A stretch of DNA of 64,000 nucleotides from Physcocola sp002396385 (GTDB taxonomy: Bacteria; Bacteroidota; Bacteroidia; Bacteroidales; Paludibacteraceae). A program made the translations under genes and the position numbers. Within the stretch, counting starts at the first letter, position 1, and the number at the start of each line of letters is the position of its first letter. Where the stretch lies: contig CAMNDM010000002.1 of assembly GCA_946535435.1 (NCBI GenBank), positions 1 to 64,000 on the forward strand, given 5' to 3'. Below the pieces are notes generated by a model. That model was given only the letters and a program-made list of their open reading frames with translations. It ran no database searches and was not told where the DNA came from. This document shows, in pieces, positions 52,117 through 61,148 of this stretch.

Positions 52117-52974
52117 ATGTTGAACATCGGAGAAATGAACACATTGAAGGTCGTCCGTATCGGAGGGCCTGGTTACTACCTCGACGGCGGTGACGACGAG
52201 GGAGAGATTTTCTTGCCGAAAACCGACGTTCATACCGATGTTGAGGTAGGCGACGAGGTGAGTGTCTTTCTCTTTAGGAACGCCAAGCGCAATGCGATGG
52301 CTACTACGCACGAACCGTCGGTCATGCCCGGTCATTTCGGTTACCTGACGGCCGACCAGGTGTCTACTTACGGAGCCCTGCTCGACTGGGGCATCTCTAC
52401 TCCTCTGTTTATGCCTTCACGCGAGTGGAAAACGCGTATAAGGGTGGGGGGAAGCTATCTGGTTTATGTCTATTACGACAAGGAGACCGAGCAGATTATT
52501 GCCACTATGCACACCGAACGTTACCTCGACCTCGTAAAACCCGCTTTTGCCATGAACGACGCTGTGTCGGTATTGTTTACTGATACACATCCGCTTGGCT
52601 ATAAGGTGATTGTCGACGATGCCTTTAAAGGTATGGTCTACAATAACGAGATTTTCGAGTATGTGGAGATTGGTATGCGCACTACTGGCTATGTGAAGTA
52701 TGTGCGTGCCGACGGCAAGATTGACGTGGCCCTGCAAAAACAGGGGCTGAGTGTGGTCAACACGATTGACGACCTCGTTATTTCTGAGTTGAAGCGTAAC
52801 GGCGGATTCCTTGCTGTTACCGATAAATCGGACCCTGACGAGATTGCCGACCTTTTCGGATGCAGCAAGAAATCCTTTAAGAAATGCATCGGTGTGCTCT
52901 ACAAGCACCGTCGTATCGCTATTGAAGACGATGGAATCCGCTTGCTGAACGAAAAACCGGATAACAAGGTCTGA
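52117..52974 (+). CDS. CvfB-like S1 RNA-binding protein
   Basis: A 285-residue protein with three S1-like OB-folds followed by a C-terminal winged-helix. The start MLNIGEMNTLKVVRIGGPGYYLDGG aligns with the N-termini of CvfB/S1-like proteins of Bacteroides, so 52117 is preferred over Met7. The first S1 domain has EIFLPK and the C-terminal part has DLFGCSKKSFKKCIGVLYKHRRIAIEDDGI. Staphylococcal CvfB regulates virulence genes; here the role is unknown. Confidence 0.85.
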   Translation: MLNIGEMNTLKVVRIGGPGYYLDGGDDEGEIFLPKTDVHTDVEVGDEVSVFLFRNAKRNAMATTHEPSVMPGHFGYLTADQVSTYGALLDWGISTPLFMPSREWKTRIRVGGSYLVYVYYDKETEQIIATMHTERYLDLVKPAFAMNDAVSVLFTDTHPLGYKVIVDDAFKGMVYNNEIFEYVEIGMRTTGYVKYVRADGKIDVALQKQGLSVVNTIDDLVISELKRNGGFLAVTDKSDPDEIADLFGCSKKSFKKCIGVLYKHRRIAIEDDGIRLLNEKPDNKV

Positions 52975-53005
52975 TTATACGATTCCTTCACTATTTGCTG
53001 ACATA

Positions 53006-53037
53006 AGGGCACATTTGAACCGAATGTGCCCTCTTTT
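53006..53037 (+). terminator. Rho-independent terminator
   Basis: A 10-bp stem AGGGCACATT (53006-53015) with AATGTGCCCT (53023-53032), loop TGAACCG, followed by CTTTTT. It ends the exbB-cvfB-like run. Confidence 0.85.
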
Positions 53038-53049
53038 TGTGTCTTTTTG

Positions 53050-53080
53050 TTTGCTTACTTTCCGAATTTTGCTATATTTG
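53050..53080 (+). promoter_or_regulatory. Promoter of the amidohydrolase gene
   Basis: TTTG at 53050-53053, exactly 19 nt, then TATATTTG at 53073-53080. A full match to the Bacteroidota pattern, with a leader of roughly 70 nt. Confidence 0.7.
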
Positions 53081-53148
53081 GTATAATTGATTCCTATAAC
53101 TAAGTTGTATGGTGGGGCTCAAGTTATTTTACACGTAACTAAACAAAA

Positions 53149-54405
53149 ATGAAAGTTATGGACACTTTGCTTATAAATAATGTTTTACTAGATGGCATCC
53201 GTCAGAACGTCCTGATTGAGGGCAACCGTTTCAAAGCCATCTCTACTGAAAAAATAGAGGTGGCTGCAACAGAGGTGGTCGATGGAAGCAGGTTCGCTAT
53301 GGTACCGCCTTTCTATAACGGGCACTGTCATGCCGCTATGGTACTTTTACGCGGGTTTGCCGACGACCTTCCGCTTCAGGCATGGCTCAACGACTCTATC
53401 TGGCCGATGGAGGCCAAACTGACCGCAGAAGATATCTATGCCGGCTCGCGTCTGGCTATTCTTGAGATGATTAAGTCGGGTACGGTTTTTTTTGAGGATA
53501 TGTATTGGGAAGAGCAGGAAACAGCCCGGGCTGTAGAGGAGATGGGGGTGCGTGCCGCCATTGGGGTGTCGCTGATGGACCGCCAGTCTGCTGCCGAGAA
53601 AGACCGGCTCTTTGAACGGCTGCGCCATTACAAGCCTACCGAGCGGGTGTCGTATACTGTTGCTCCACACGCTATCTACACAGTTGGTACCGAGTTGCTG
53701 CTGCGCTGTAAGAAGGCGGCCGACGAGAACGGACAGTATCTTAATATTCATCTGGCTGAAACTATGACCGAGGATGCCGATTGCCGGAAAGCACACAATG
53801 GTATGTCGCCTGTCGAATATATGGACAGCATCGGATTGTTGTCGCCTAAAACTATATTGGCGCATGTGGTGCACGTCGACCAGCGCGACCAGGAAATTCT
53901 GGCCCGGAGTGGGGCAGTGTGCGTGCACAACCCGGCGTCGAACATGAAGCTGTCGAGTGGTGTGTTTAAGATGAAGGAACTGCAGAAAAACGGTTGCCGC
54001 ATAGCGTTGGGAACCGATGGCGCCTCGTCGAACAACAATCTTGATATGATCGACGAAATGAAACTGGCTGCTCTGCTGGCCAAGTGTTATGCTGACTCTG
54101 AAGCGGGTGCGGCTACCGATATCTTTAAGATGGCCACACAGTGGGGCGCAGAAGCGTTTGGCTTGGATGCCGGCGTAATTGCCGAAGGTAAACTTGCCGA
54201 TGCCCTGCTTATTGACTTAGACAACGAAAAACTCGTGCCTAACTACAATCTGGTTTCGAATCTGGTTTATGCGGCCGATTGCAGTTGTATCGACACCGTT
54301 ATCTGTAATGGTAAGATTATTATGCGCAACCGCGTTGTGCCGGGCGAAAAAGAGATTATAGAACAGGCCCGCGCCACTTGCGATAGCCTTATTGCAAGGA
54401 AGTAG
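53149..54405 (+). CDS. Amidohydrolase of the ATZ/TRZ (MtaD-like) family
   Basis: A 418-residue metallo-hydrolase. The metal ligands are visible: HCHAA in FYNGHCHAAMVLLRGFADD, His in NIHLAETMTED, His in LAHVVHV and Asp in LGTDGASSNNNLDM. The substrate loop LQAWLNDSIWPMEA and the overall layout match 5-methylthioadenosine/S-adenosylhomocysteine deaminases (MtaD) and related chlorohydrolases. The substrate is not settled. The start could be 53158 (MDTLLINN). It ends with its own leader-to-terminator stretch. Confidence 0.88.
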   Translation: MKVMDTLLINNVLLDGIRQNVLIEGNRFKAISTEKIEVAATEVVDGSRFAMVPPFYNGHCHAAMVLLRGFADDLPLQAWLNDSIWPMEAKLTAEDIYAGSRLAILEMIKSGTVFFEDMYWEEQETARAVEEMGVRAAIGVSLMDRQSAAEKDRLFERLRHYKPTERVSYTVAPHAIYTVGTELLLRCKKAADENGQYLNIHLAETMTEDADCRKAHNGMSPVEYMDSIGLLSPKTILAHVVHVDQRDQEILARSGAVCVHNPASNMKLSSGVFKMKELQKNGCRIALGTDGASSNNNLDMIDEMKLAALLAKCYADSEAGAATDIFKMATQWGAEAFGLDAGVIAEGKLADALLIDLDNEKLVPNYNLVSNLVYAADCSCIDTVICNGKIIMRNRVVPGEKEIIEQARATCDSLIARK

Positions 54406-54697
54406 GTGTAAGTGGGTGAAAATGTGGGCTTTTTGTGCGGATGAAAAACTATGAACTATTGCACTTTTTGCAACAGTTTAAGTTAAGAAAGAATAAGGAA
54501 CAGACAATCATATTATTAATCACTCTATTCTATATCTATAATCTGTTTTTTTTATATGATTATTTTATGTGATTGTATGGTTGCGTAAATGATTGTGAAT
54601 TCGATTTTTTTCTTTTTGAGTTGTCAAATTTTGTTTTACAACTCATTAAAGATTTAGCATCATCTTTGTGATTTTCCCAATTTTGCAACTCATATAC
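54406..54697. other. AT-rich intergenic region
   Basis: A 292-bp gap with no ORF or tRNA. It has an AT-rich core (54500-54660) and one small hairpin GAGTTGT/ACAACTC (54617-54643). No complete TTTG-N19-TAnnTTTG promoter was seen. It leads into the shared terminator at 54698. Confidence 0.5.
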
Positions 54698-54745
54698 AAA
54701 AACAACGGGTGCTGGCCTCAGCCAGCACCCGTTGTTTTTTTCGTT
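54698..54745. terminator. Bidirectional terminator
   Basis: A perfect 19-bp stem with the G/C-rich core CGGGTGCTGGC/GCCAGCACCCG around loop CTCA (54717-54720), A-run before and T-run after. It serves the plus-strand amidohydrolase and the minus-strand exonuclease. Confidence 0.9.
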
Positions 54746-55593
54746 TATTTTTTGAACTTTCCTGCCAACGCATTCAGACTTTCTTGGCTTGCTGGTGCGT
54801 TGTTCGCAGCTTGTTTTGCCGCTGCAGATTCAGCTTTCAGCTTGTCTTTTATTTTCGTCAAGATGGCTTTAGTGTCGTGCGAGAAGTCGTTTTGCATCAT
54901 CCAGCCGTAATAGCTGGGCTCTACTTTCAACACGTCGGTTACTTTCTTGCCTTTGTGCTTGCCGAAATTGAAGACCGGCTCGTGTTGGTCGTTGTAGACC
55001 ATAGCCCCGGCAAAATCGACGTTCTTGGTGAAACTGGTGTATTCCGACAAGAAGTCGATGTTGTTTTCAATATCGCTGTATCGGTCTAACTGAGCCTTCA
55101 GCACCTCGTAGGTCGCTTTGGTGTCGGCCGTCGCCCCGTGTGCGCCTATCAGATCGGCATCGCAGTAGAATTTATAGGCGGCCGTAAGTGTGCGGGGCTC
55201 TTTTTTGTAGAAAATGGTCTGCACATCTACAAATTTGCGGTCGTGCAGATCCACTTCTACGCCTGCGCGGTAGAACTCTTCTGCCAATAGCGGTACGTCG
55301 AACTTGTTCGAGTTGTAGCCGGCTATGTCGCAGTCGGCCAACTCGTTTTTTAGCTGTTCTGCTATTTCTTTGAATGTCGGACACTCTTTCACGTCTTCAT
55401 CCTTTATGCCGTGAATGGCACTGCTACTTTCGGGAATGTGCATTTCCGGATTGATGCGGCGTGTCTTGATGTCTTCGTCTCCGTTCGGATACACTTTTAC
55501 GAACGATATTTCAATTATGCGGTCTTTCCCCACATTGACCCCGGTCGTCTCTAAGTCAAAAAAGACTAACGGGCGGGTTAGATTCAGTTTCAT
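54745..55593 (-). CDS. DnaQ-like 3'-5' exonuclease
   Basis: A 282-residue protein with a DEDDh exonuclease domain: FFDLETTGVN (Asp and Glu of ExoI, about 12-14), a middle AGYNSNKFDVPLLAEEF (ExoII) and ATADTKATYEVL with IGAHGA (ExoIII, His and Asp). A C-terminal part includes FNFGKHKGKKVTDV, a motif found in family extensions. It may act as a proofreading-type or repair exonuclease; it follows dnaN by 85 nt and may share its transcript. Confidence 0.88.
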   Translation of the reverse strand: MKLNLTRPLVFFDLETTGVNVGKDRIIEISFVKVYPNGDEDIKTRRINPEMHIPESSSAIHGIKDEDVKECPTFKEIAEQLKNELADCDIAGYNSNKFDVPLLAEEFYRAGVEVDLHDRKFVDVQTIFYKKEPRTLTAAYKFYCDADLIGAHGATADTKATYEVLKAQLDRYSDIENNIDFLSEYTSFTKNVDFAGAMVYNDQHEPVFNFGKHKGKKVTDVLKVEPSYYGWMMQNDFSHDTKAILTKIKDKLKAESAAAKQAANNAPASQESLNALAGKFKK

Positions 55594-55678
55594 TGTCTTT
55601 TCTTACCTCGTTTTCTCTGATTTGTTCCCTCCTTCTTGAAAAAAGGAGGTTTCTTTGCTTACTGATTTTGCCAGAACG

Positions 55679-56803
55679 TTAAATCATGATTGGCATAATC
55701 AGCATCAGAATCTCGCGGCTGTCGCTGTCTTCACTGTTGAATGGGAACAGCAGGGCTGCGCGCTGTGGGTCTTGAAGGTCAATTTCCACCTCTTCGGTCT
55801 TGAGGTTGGAAAGAATTTCAAGGAGGTACGGACTCTTGAAGCCGATGGTCATTGGTTGGCCGTCGTACTGGCATACGAACTTCTCTTCGGCCGAGATCGA
55901 GTAGTCGACATCTTGTGCCGAAACAGTGATCAAACCATCTTCTATGTCGAGTTTCACAAGGTTGTTGTCTGCATTCGAGTAGACGGCTACACGACGCAGG
56001 GTCCTGATGAACGAGTCCCTTTTAACTATCAGTTTGTATTCGTTGTTGGTTGGAATGACTGAATTGTATGCTGGATATTTGCCTTCTACCTGACGGCAGA
56101 CCAGCGTGTAGTTGCTCATCTGGAAGTGGATGTTCGAACGGTCGAAACGTACCTCCACATCCATTTCTTCTTTGGCCAATATGTTGCGCAACAATCCGGT
56201 TGGTTTGCGTGGCAGTATGAACATGGCGTTGTTCTGACCTTTGATGTAGTTGTTGCGTATGCGCACCATTTTATGTGAATCGGTTGCCACTACTGTGGTC
56301 ATCTCGGTGCTGATGTCGAACCCGATACCGGTCATTTGCGGACGGCTGTCGTCTGTCGATGCGGCAAAGGCTACATTCTCGAGGTTGAATTGGAGATCCT
56401 TGGCTGGGAAAACGACCGAGTTGATGTCGCCTTCCAATACCGGCAGTACAGGAAACTGGTCGGCACTTTCGCCTGTAAAGTCGTAGTGGCCAGTATCTGT
56501 AATCAACACCATACGGAGGTTGTCGAGGTTGATGTCGAAGGTGAGTGGCTGGTCGGCAAACTCTTTCAGTGTGCTCAACAGACGGTTGGCCATCACACAG
56601 ATGTTGCCTTCGCCTTCCACGTCGGCTATCGGCATACTGGTTACGATGGTGGTCTCCAAGTCCGACGCTGTCATTTCCAATTTGTCGCCTTGAATCTTGA
56701 ACAAGAAGTGGTCTAGAATGGGCAGCGTGTTTTTGCTGTTGATTACACGGCTGATGTTTTGCAGATGCTCAAGCAAGTCTGCGCTCGATGCGGTAAATTT
56801 CAT
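55679..56803 (-). CDS. dnaN: DNA polymerase III beta clamp DnaN
   Basis: The sliding clamp of replication. A 374-residue protein with three successive clamp folds; the start MKFTASSADLLEHLQNISRV, the middle EVRFDRSNIHFQM and the end YLLEILSNLKTEEVEIDL and SREILMLIMPIMI are typical. The hydrophobic C-terminal MPI clamp-contact region is intact. It has its own promoter box upstream. Confidence 0.97.
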   Translation of the reverse strand: MKFTASSADLLEHLQNISRVINSKNTLPILDHFLFKIQGDKLEMTASDLETTIVTSMPIADVEGEGNICVMANRLLSTLKEFADQPLTFDINLDNLRMVLITDTGHYDFTGESADQFPVLPVLEGDINSVVFPAKDLQFNLENVAFAASTDDSRPQMTGIGFDISTEMTTVVATDSHKMVRIRNNYIKGQNNAMFILPRKPTGLLRNILAKEEMDVEVRFDRSNIHFQMSNYTLVCRQVEGKYPAYNSVIPTNNEYKLIVKRDSFIRTLRRVAVYSNADNNLVKLDIEDGLITVSAQDVDYSISAEEKFVCQYDGQPMTIGFKSPYLLEILSNLKTEEVEIDLQDPQRAALLFPFNSEDSDSREILMLIMPIMI

Positions 56804-56859
56804 ATTTTTTGTCTTTTGTTTTTATTTTTCTCGTTGTCTAAATTCCCATATATCTGTCA

Positions 56860-56867
56860 CAAATATA
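56860..56867 (-). promoter_or_regulatory. Candidate -7 promoter of dnaN
   Basis: On the minus strand this reads TATATTTG, about 56 nt before the dnaN start. No clear -33 box. Confidence 0.45.
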
Positions 56868-56943
56868 CATAATTTTTCCTATTGTCGCTATGCTTTGTTT
56901 GTGACCGTTTGGGGCTGGTTTGGTACAATATGGCGGGCGTGTT

Positions 56944-58635
56944 TTATTTGGTGTACCTCTTCCGTCTGTACAGGTAGTAGCCGCCGCCTATCAGTCCCAA
57001 TACAACCAAAGGAAGCAGCACGTTGGCTATCTGCCAGAACTTCCTTATGGTCGATGCCTGCTTGTTGAGGAGTCGGAGTTGCAGTTCGCGCGAGCGCAGC
57101 TGCATCCAGCCTTCGTCGTCTGTCAGGTAGTTCACGCAGTTCATAATGAAGTCTTTGTTACCGTACTGGCGGCCCTCGTAGCGGTCCATACCCAGTGGCA
57201 CAATGTTGGGTTGTCCGTCGCTGCCGGGTACTACGTCGTTACAGATGACGTCGGCATCAGCTATCACAATCATTTTTGTCTCGTAACTGCGGTTCGACTG
57301 CGGCGTTTGGCTATAGATGCCTTCTGGCCTGAGCCGGTGGTTGAAGACCGATGCGAAATGTCCCTTCATTGCCACTGCTATGGGGGCGTTGCCTGCGTTG
57401 AAATAGCCCTCGCGCGGGTCGATGTTCACAATGCCCATACTCACAATGCTTGGCATTTGCTGTATGCGGGTGCTTGTCGATGTTACCAGCAGTATGTCGC
57501 GTGTTATGTCTTTGTCGTCGCCCACCGCCTTTATAAGGCTGGCGAACTCGCTTTTTACTGGGGTTATGTTTTTGCTGATGGGGTGTACGGGCGAGGTCAG
57601 CAGCAGTGGTGCGTAGTACCAGGGTTTGGGCTTCCATTTTGGTGCTTCGTTTTCGGGCGCTGTGTTGACTGGCAGTTTTGAACACTGGGCGTCTTGTACC
57701 AATACGGGTTCAATGCGTACGCCGTAGCGGAACAACTGGTCTTCAAGGTTCAACTCGTTTCCCACTCCTATGGTCTCGCTGGCTGTCTGGAGGCTGTCTA
57801 GCGAGATGCGCACGCCGTCTATCAACCATAGTACCTTGCCGCCGTGCATTACGTACTGGTCTATCAGGTATTTGTCTTTCTCGCTGAACGGTTGGGTCGG
57901 ACCTGCCACTATTACAGCCTTATAGGCGAACAGGCTGTCTGGACAGAAACAGCCGCGCAGGTCGCCACGGTCTATCTGGTAATAGTTGCTCAGGCTTTTG
58001 CATACGTCGTAGGTTAATATCTCGGGCAGCTCGCCGTGACCTTCGGTGAACAGTATGCGGTCTATCTTTGTCTTGTTCAGTTGGCGTATGGCGTCGGTCA
58101 GCGCATATTCAAGGTTGGCACTCGCATTGTTCAGGTTCTCGTCTATGCTGCGGTCGCGGTTGTCTTGGTAAAGGCTGACCAGTTTCTTGTGTCTGCCGTT
58201 GCTTATTTCCGCCCACGGACACACTATTCGGGTTATGGTCTGGCCATATTCGTCTTTGTCCTCTTCTTCACGCATGATGGTCAGTCCGCGGCTTTCCAAC
58301 TCTCCGTAGTGCTTGTCGCGTTCCTCGTCGTTGGCTCCCTGGGTCGGATTCTCGAATACTACTTTCAGGTCGGCATCGGTGTAGGCCGAAAACTCTTCCG
58401 CCATCTCTTTTGCCGACTTCCTCAGTTGCAGGAAACCGGCACTCAGGTCTCCGTCTAGGTATAGCTTTATAGTGTATTCTCCTTTCAGGTCTTTCAACAG
58501 CTTTTTCGTGTTGTCCGATATGCTGTACCTCTTTTCTGAAGTCAGGTCCCAGCGGAAAAACAGTTTTTCGGAAAGGAAGTAGATAGCGAGTAGGGCGGCC
58601 AGCGCCCCGGCTATGTATATGGCTTTCTGTTTCAT
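56944..58635 (-). CDS. gldG: Gliding motility ABC transporter substrate-binding protein GldG
   Basis: A 563-residue protein: an N-terminal membrane helix (about 5-22), a long extracytoplasmic region (about 30-525) of the GldG/ABC-type-uncharacterised transporter family with TSEKRYSISDNTKKLL, RILFTEGHGE, VIVAGPTQPFSEKDKYLI and GGKVLWLIDGVRI, and a C-terminal helix near 538-556 followed by RRKRYTK. GldG normally works with the permease GldF and ATPase GldA. Here it starts inside the gldD stop codon (4-nt overlap) and no gldF lies beside it. It may act with GldD/GldE in T9SS or lipoprotein-linked functions. Confidence 0.88.
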   Translation of the reverse strand: MKQKAIYIAGALAALLAIYFLSEKLFFRWDLTSEKRYSISDNTKKLLKDLKGEYTIKLYLDGDLSAGFLQLRKSAKEMAEEFSAYTDADLKVVFENPTQGANDEERDKHYGELESRGLTIMREEEDKDEYGQTITRIVCPWAEISNGRHKKLVSLYQDNRDRSIDENLNNASANLEYALTDAIRQLNKTKIDRILFTEGHGELPEILTYDVCKSLSNYYQIDRGDLRGCFCPDSLFAYKAVIVAGPTQPFSEKDKYLIDQYVMHGGKVLWLIDGVRISLDSLQTASETIGVGNELNLEDQLFRYGVRIEPVLVQDAQCSKLPVNTAPENEAPKWKPKPWYYAPLLLTSPVHPISKNITPVKSEFASLIKAVGDDKDITRDILLVTSTSTRIQQMPSIVSMGIVNIDPREGYFNAGNAPIAVAMKGHFASVFNHRLRPEGIYSQTPQSNRSYETKMIVIADADVICNDVVPGSDGQPNIVPLGMDRYEGRQYGNKDFIMNCVNYLTDDEGWMQLRSRELQLRLLNKQASTIRKFWQIANVLLPLVVLGLIGGGYYLYRRKRYTK

Positions 58636-59222
58636 CTTGTCCAGTTGAATGTTTCAATCATATGTACTATGTCTTCTTTCATGTAGTCGGTAACTGGTGC
58701 CAGCGAGTCGGCGTTGGGGGTGGCGTGGAAGTAGAGCGCCCCTCTGAAATAGTGTTTGCTGCTGTCGGTCAGTACAAACTGTATTTGTGAGGCCGCATTC
58801 CCCTTTATCTCGTACATGATGCCGTATACCTTTTTCTCGCTGTCTTCGTAGGGCTGTTCGGTAATGGCGTCGGCTTTTGCCACATGCTTGTATACAAAAT
58901 TGCGGCAGTCTTCCGAAATATCCCTGAAGTTGTCCGTCACCGGTTTATAGTCGCAGTAGATGGTGCTGTGCAGCTGCGGATAGGCAATGTTGAAGCCATA
59001 TTTGTCGTTGGCGCGTTCGGCCTTTTCCACAACCAGACACAGGGAACTGTCGGCTATCTCGAACGTGAACGGGTATTTCTTGTTGTTGAATGTGGTGTAG
59101 CTCTTCTTAGGCAGGTCTATCCTGAAATAACCCCGCGGACGGGGTTGGTAATGGTCGCAACTGCCCAGCAGGGTTATGCTTGCCAGTAGCGCAAGTGCTA
59201 ATATGCCTTTCTTTCTTCTCAT
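58632..59222 (-). CDS. gldD: Gliding motility lipoprotein GldD
   Basis: A 196-residue lipoprotein with lipobox LGSC (Cys22). The conserved phrases PRGYFRIDLPKKSYTTF, YPFTFEIADSS, WIAYPQ-like NIAYPQLHSTIYCDYKP and YFRGALYFHATPNADSLAPV identify GldD. It is required for gliding in Flavobacterium and widely kept in non-gliding Bacteroidetes. Overlap with gldG and a 3-nt gap from gldE show tight co-transcription. Confidence 0.92.
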   Translation of the reverse strand: MRRKKGILALALLASITLLGSCDHYQPRPRGYFRIDLPKKSYTTFNNKKYPFTFEIADSSLCLVVEKAERANDKYGFNIAYPQLHSTIYCDYKPVTDNFRDISEDCRNFVYKHVAKADAITEQPYEDSEKKVYGIMYEIKGNAASQIQFVLTDSSKHYFRGALYFHATPNADSLAPVTDYMKEDIVHMIETFNWTR

Positions 59223-59225
59223 TTT

Positions 59226-60569
59226 TCAGTCTGGTATGTGCAGTTTTACTCTCTTAATGCGACGGTTGTCTGCCGATATAATTTGGAACAGGTAGCCGTC
59301 AGTCTCGATTTTTTCTCCAACAACTGGAATGTCGCCCTTTATTTCAAGCAGCAGACCTGCCAGAGTGTCGGCATCTGCTCCGTATTTCTCGAAAACCGAC
59401 CGGTCAATTTTCTCTATCTTGTAGAAGTCGTTCAGCAGCAGTTTCCCCTCTAAAATGTAATTGTGCTTGTCGAGGGCGGTAAACATTTTTTGCTCGTCGT
59501 CGTGTTCGTCGCTGATGTCGCCTACTATCACCTCCAGTATGTTTTCAAGTGTGGCTATGCCGCTTGTCCCTCCGAATTCGTCGACCACAATGGCCATATG
59601 GATGTGCTTGCTTTGGAACTCTTTCAGCAACTCGTCTATTTTTTTTGTCTCTGGCACGAAGTAAGGCTCGCGTATCAGGTGCTGCCATTCGAAATCGTCG
59701 CCTTTGTCGATGTAGTTCAGCAGGTCTTTTACGTAGAGTACGCCCTTTATGTTGTCGATGCTGTCTTCGTAGACCGGAAGGCGCGAGTATTCTGACTCTT
59801 TCACGACTTCCAACACTTTTGGGTAGCTGTACGCTATGTCGAGGTCTACAATGTCAACGCGCGGACGCATAATTTCGTCTACACAGATGTTCCCGAAGTT
59901 TACAATCCCTTCCAGTATGGCTTTCTCTACGTCCTGCTTCATGTTTTCGGCATTCAGGGTCTCGTGCAGCTCGTTAAGCGATATGCGGTGCTGTGTCTTT
60001 ACTTCCAGCCTCTGGTTGACTATATTTGTCGTTTTCCTTAGAATATAGCCCAGTGGCCTGTAGAGTACGACAATGAACCACATTTGCCCCGAAAACAGGT
60101 AGAGGGTGCCCAGTCGCCTTCTTGTCCTCAATAACGCTGGCAGAAAATCGCCTGCCATGGCTATAAGGAGAAGTGACACCAGCAACTCTGTCAGCAGCAG
60201 CAACCATTGCGGCAACTCGGCTGCAATGCCGGTTAGTGCGGCCAGTTGCTTGACCGTGACGGTTATGCAGACAATGCCGCAAACCAATGCCGTATAGTAG
60301 CCTGCCACTATCGAAGACAGGGTCGAGACTGCGTTTCTCAGCAATTTTTTCACCTGATGGTATTCTTCTGCTTGTGAGCCTGCAATGCGTGACAGTTCGT
60401 TTTTGGTAAGTGAGTAAAGCGAATACTCGTAAAACGAGCACAGAAACAGCTGGTATAGGAAGACAATGCTGCCTATTGCTGCCGCCCACAGTAGGCTTTG
60501 GCTTGACGCCGTTGCTAAAAGGTTGTGCAGACTGTCTGGCTCTGCCGCCGGTAAAGGGTTCGTGTCCAA
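59226..60569 (-). CDS. gldE: GldE-like CNNM/CorC family membrane protein
   Basis: A 447-residue protein: three to four membrane segments of the DUF21/CNNM type (about 28-180), a CBS-domain pair (about 215-335; EIMRPRVDIVDLD, RLPVYEDSIDNIKGVLYVKDLL) and a C-terminal CorC/HlyC domain (about 350-445; DADTLAGLLLEIKGDIP). GldE is a multicopy suppressor of gldD defects, and gldE-gldD adjacency is conserved. The family transports or senses divalent cations. Confidence 0.93.
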   Translation of the reverse strand: MDTNPLPAAEPDSLHNLLATASSQSLLWAAAIGSIVFLYQLFLCSFYEYSLYSLTKNELSRIAGSQAEEYHQVKKLLRNAVSTLSSIVAGYYTALVCGIVCITVTVKQLAALTGIAAELPQWLLLLTELLVSLLLIAMAGDFLPALLRTRRRLGTLYLFSGQMWFIVVLYRPLGYILRKTTNIVNQRLEVKTQHRISLNELHETLNAENMKQDVEKAILEGIVNFGNICVDEIMRPRVDIVDLDIAYSYPKVLEVVKESEYSRLPVYEDSIDNIKGVLYVKDLLNYIDKGDDFEWQHLIREPYFVPETKKIDELLKEFQSKHIHMAIVVDEFGGTSGIATLENILEVIVGDISDEHDDEQKMFTALDKHNYILEGKLLLNDFYKIEKIDRSVFEKYGADADTLAGLLLEIKGDIPVVGEKIETDGYLFQIISADNRRIKRVKLHIPD

Positions 60570-60615
60570 TAGTCAATTTTTTTTGTCTGTCTGTTCCCTT
60601 CTTTGTGAAAAGAAA

Positions 60616-60640
60616 CAGAGGCGGCAAAATGCCACCTCTG
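60616..60640 (-). terminator. ssb terminator overlapping the gldE start region
   Basis: Read on the minus strand: stem CAGAGGTGGC (with one G-U pair) around ATTTT, then TTTCTTTTC. It lies between ssb and gldE. The gldE promoter box (60641-60648) abuts it, so the transcription start of gldE falls within the hairpin. Confidence 0.65.
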
Positions 60641-60648
60641 CAAATATA
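60641..60648 (-). promoter_or_regulatory. Candidate -7 promoter of gldE-gldD-gldG
   Basis: On the minus strand this reads TATATTTG, 72 nt before the gldE start. Confidence 0.45.
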
Positions 60649-60704
60649 CGAATTTTGTATGTCTTTTTGTTTTTTTCACTCCCTAAATAGAGGGTCCGGT
60701 CTTG

Positions 60705-61148
60705 TTAAAACGGAAGTCCGTCGTCTTCTACCGGAGCGTCAGCTTTGTTGTACTCTTGTGTAGGCTCTGCTGCGGTTTTCGGTTGCTCTGGCACACTTTC
60801 GCTCTCGCCCGGCTTCTTTCCGAGCAACTGCATCTCGTTGGCTACTATTTCTGTAACGCTGCGCTGTATGCCTTGCTGGTCGGTCCAACTGCGGGTTTGC
60901 AGCTTGCCCTCTATATAGAGCGGCGTGCCTTTCTTTACGTATTGTTCAGCTATTTTTGCCAGATTGCGCCACAACACAATGCGGTGCCATTCGGTGTGTT
61001 CGGGAATCTGGGTGCCGTTCTTCGCTTTATATCCACGGGTGGTGGTGGCCAGGGAAAACGTCGCTACTGGAAGGTCTTTGTCTACATATCTCACTTCGGG
61101 GTCACGGCCAACATTGCCCACTAGAATCACTTTGTTTACTGATGCCAT
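60705..61148 (-). CDS. ssb: Single-stranded DNA-binding protein Ssb
   Basis: A 147-residue OB-fold protein binding ssDNA in replication and repair. The N-terminal domain (1-110) has NKVILVGNVGRDPEVRYV, TEWHRIVLWRNLAKIAEQYV and KGTPLYIEGKLQTRSW. The disordered tail ends in DDGLPF, the protein-interaction tip (consensus DDDIPF). It lies between mutY and gldE as in other Bacteroidetes. Confidence 0.96.
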   Translation of the reverse strand: MASVNKVILVGNVGRDPEVRYVDKDLPVATFSLATTTRGYKAKNGTQIPEHTEWHRIVLWRNLAKIAEQYVKKGTPLYIEGKLQTRSWTDQQGIQRSVTEIVANEMQLLGKKPGESESVPEQPKTAAEPTQEYNKADAPVEDDGLPF

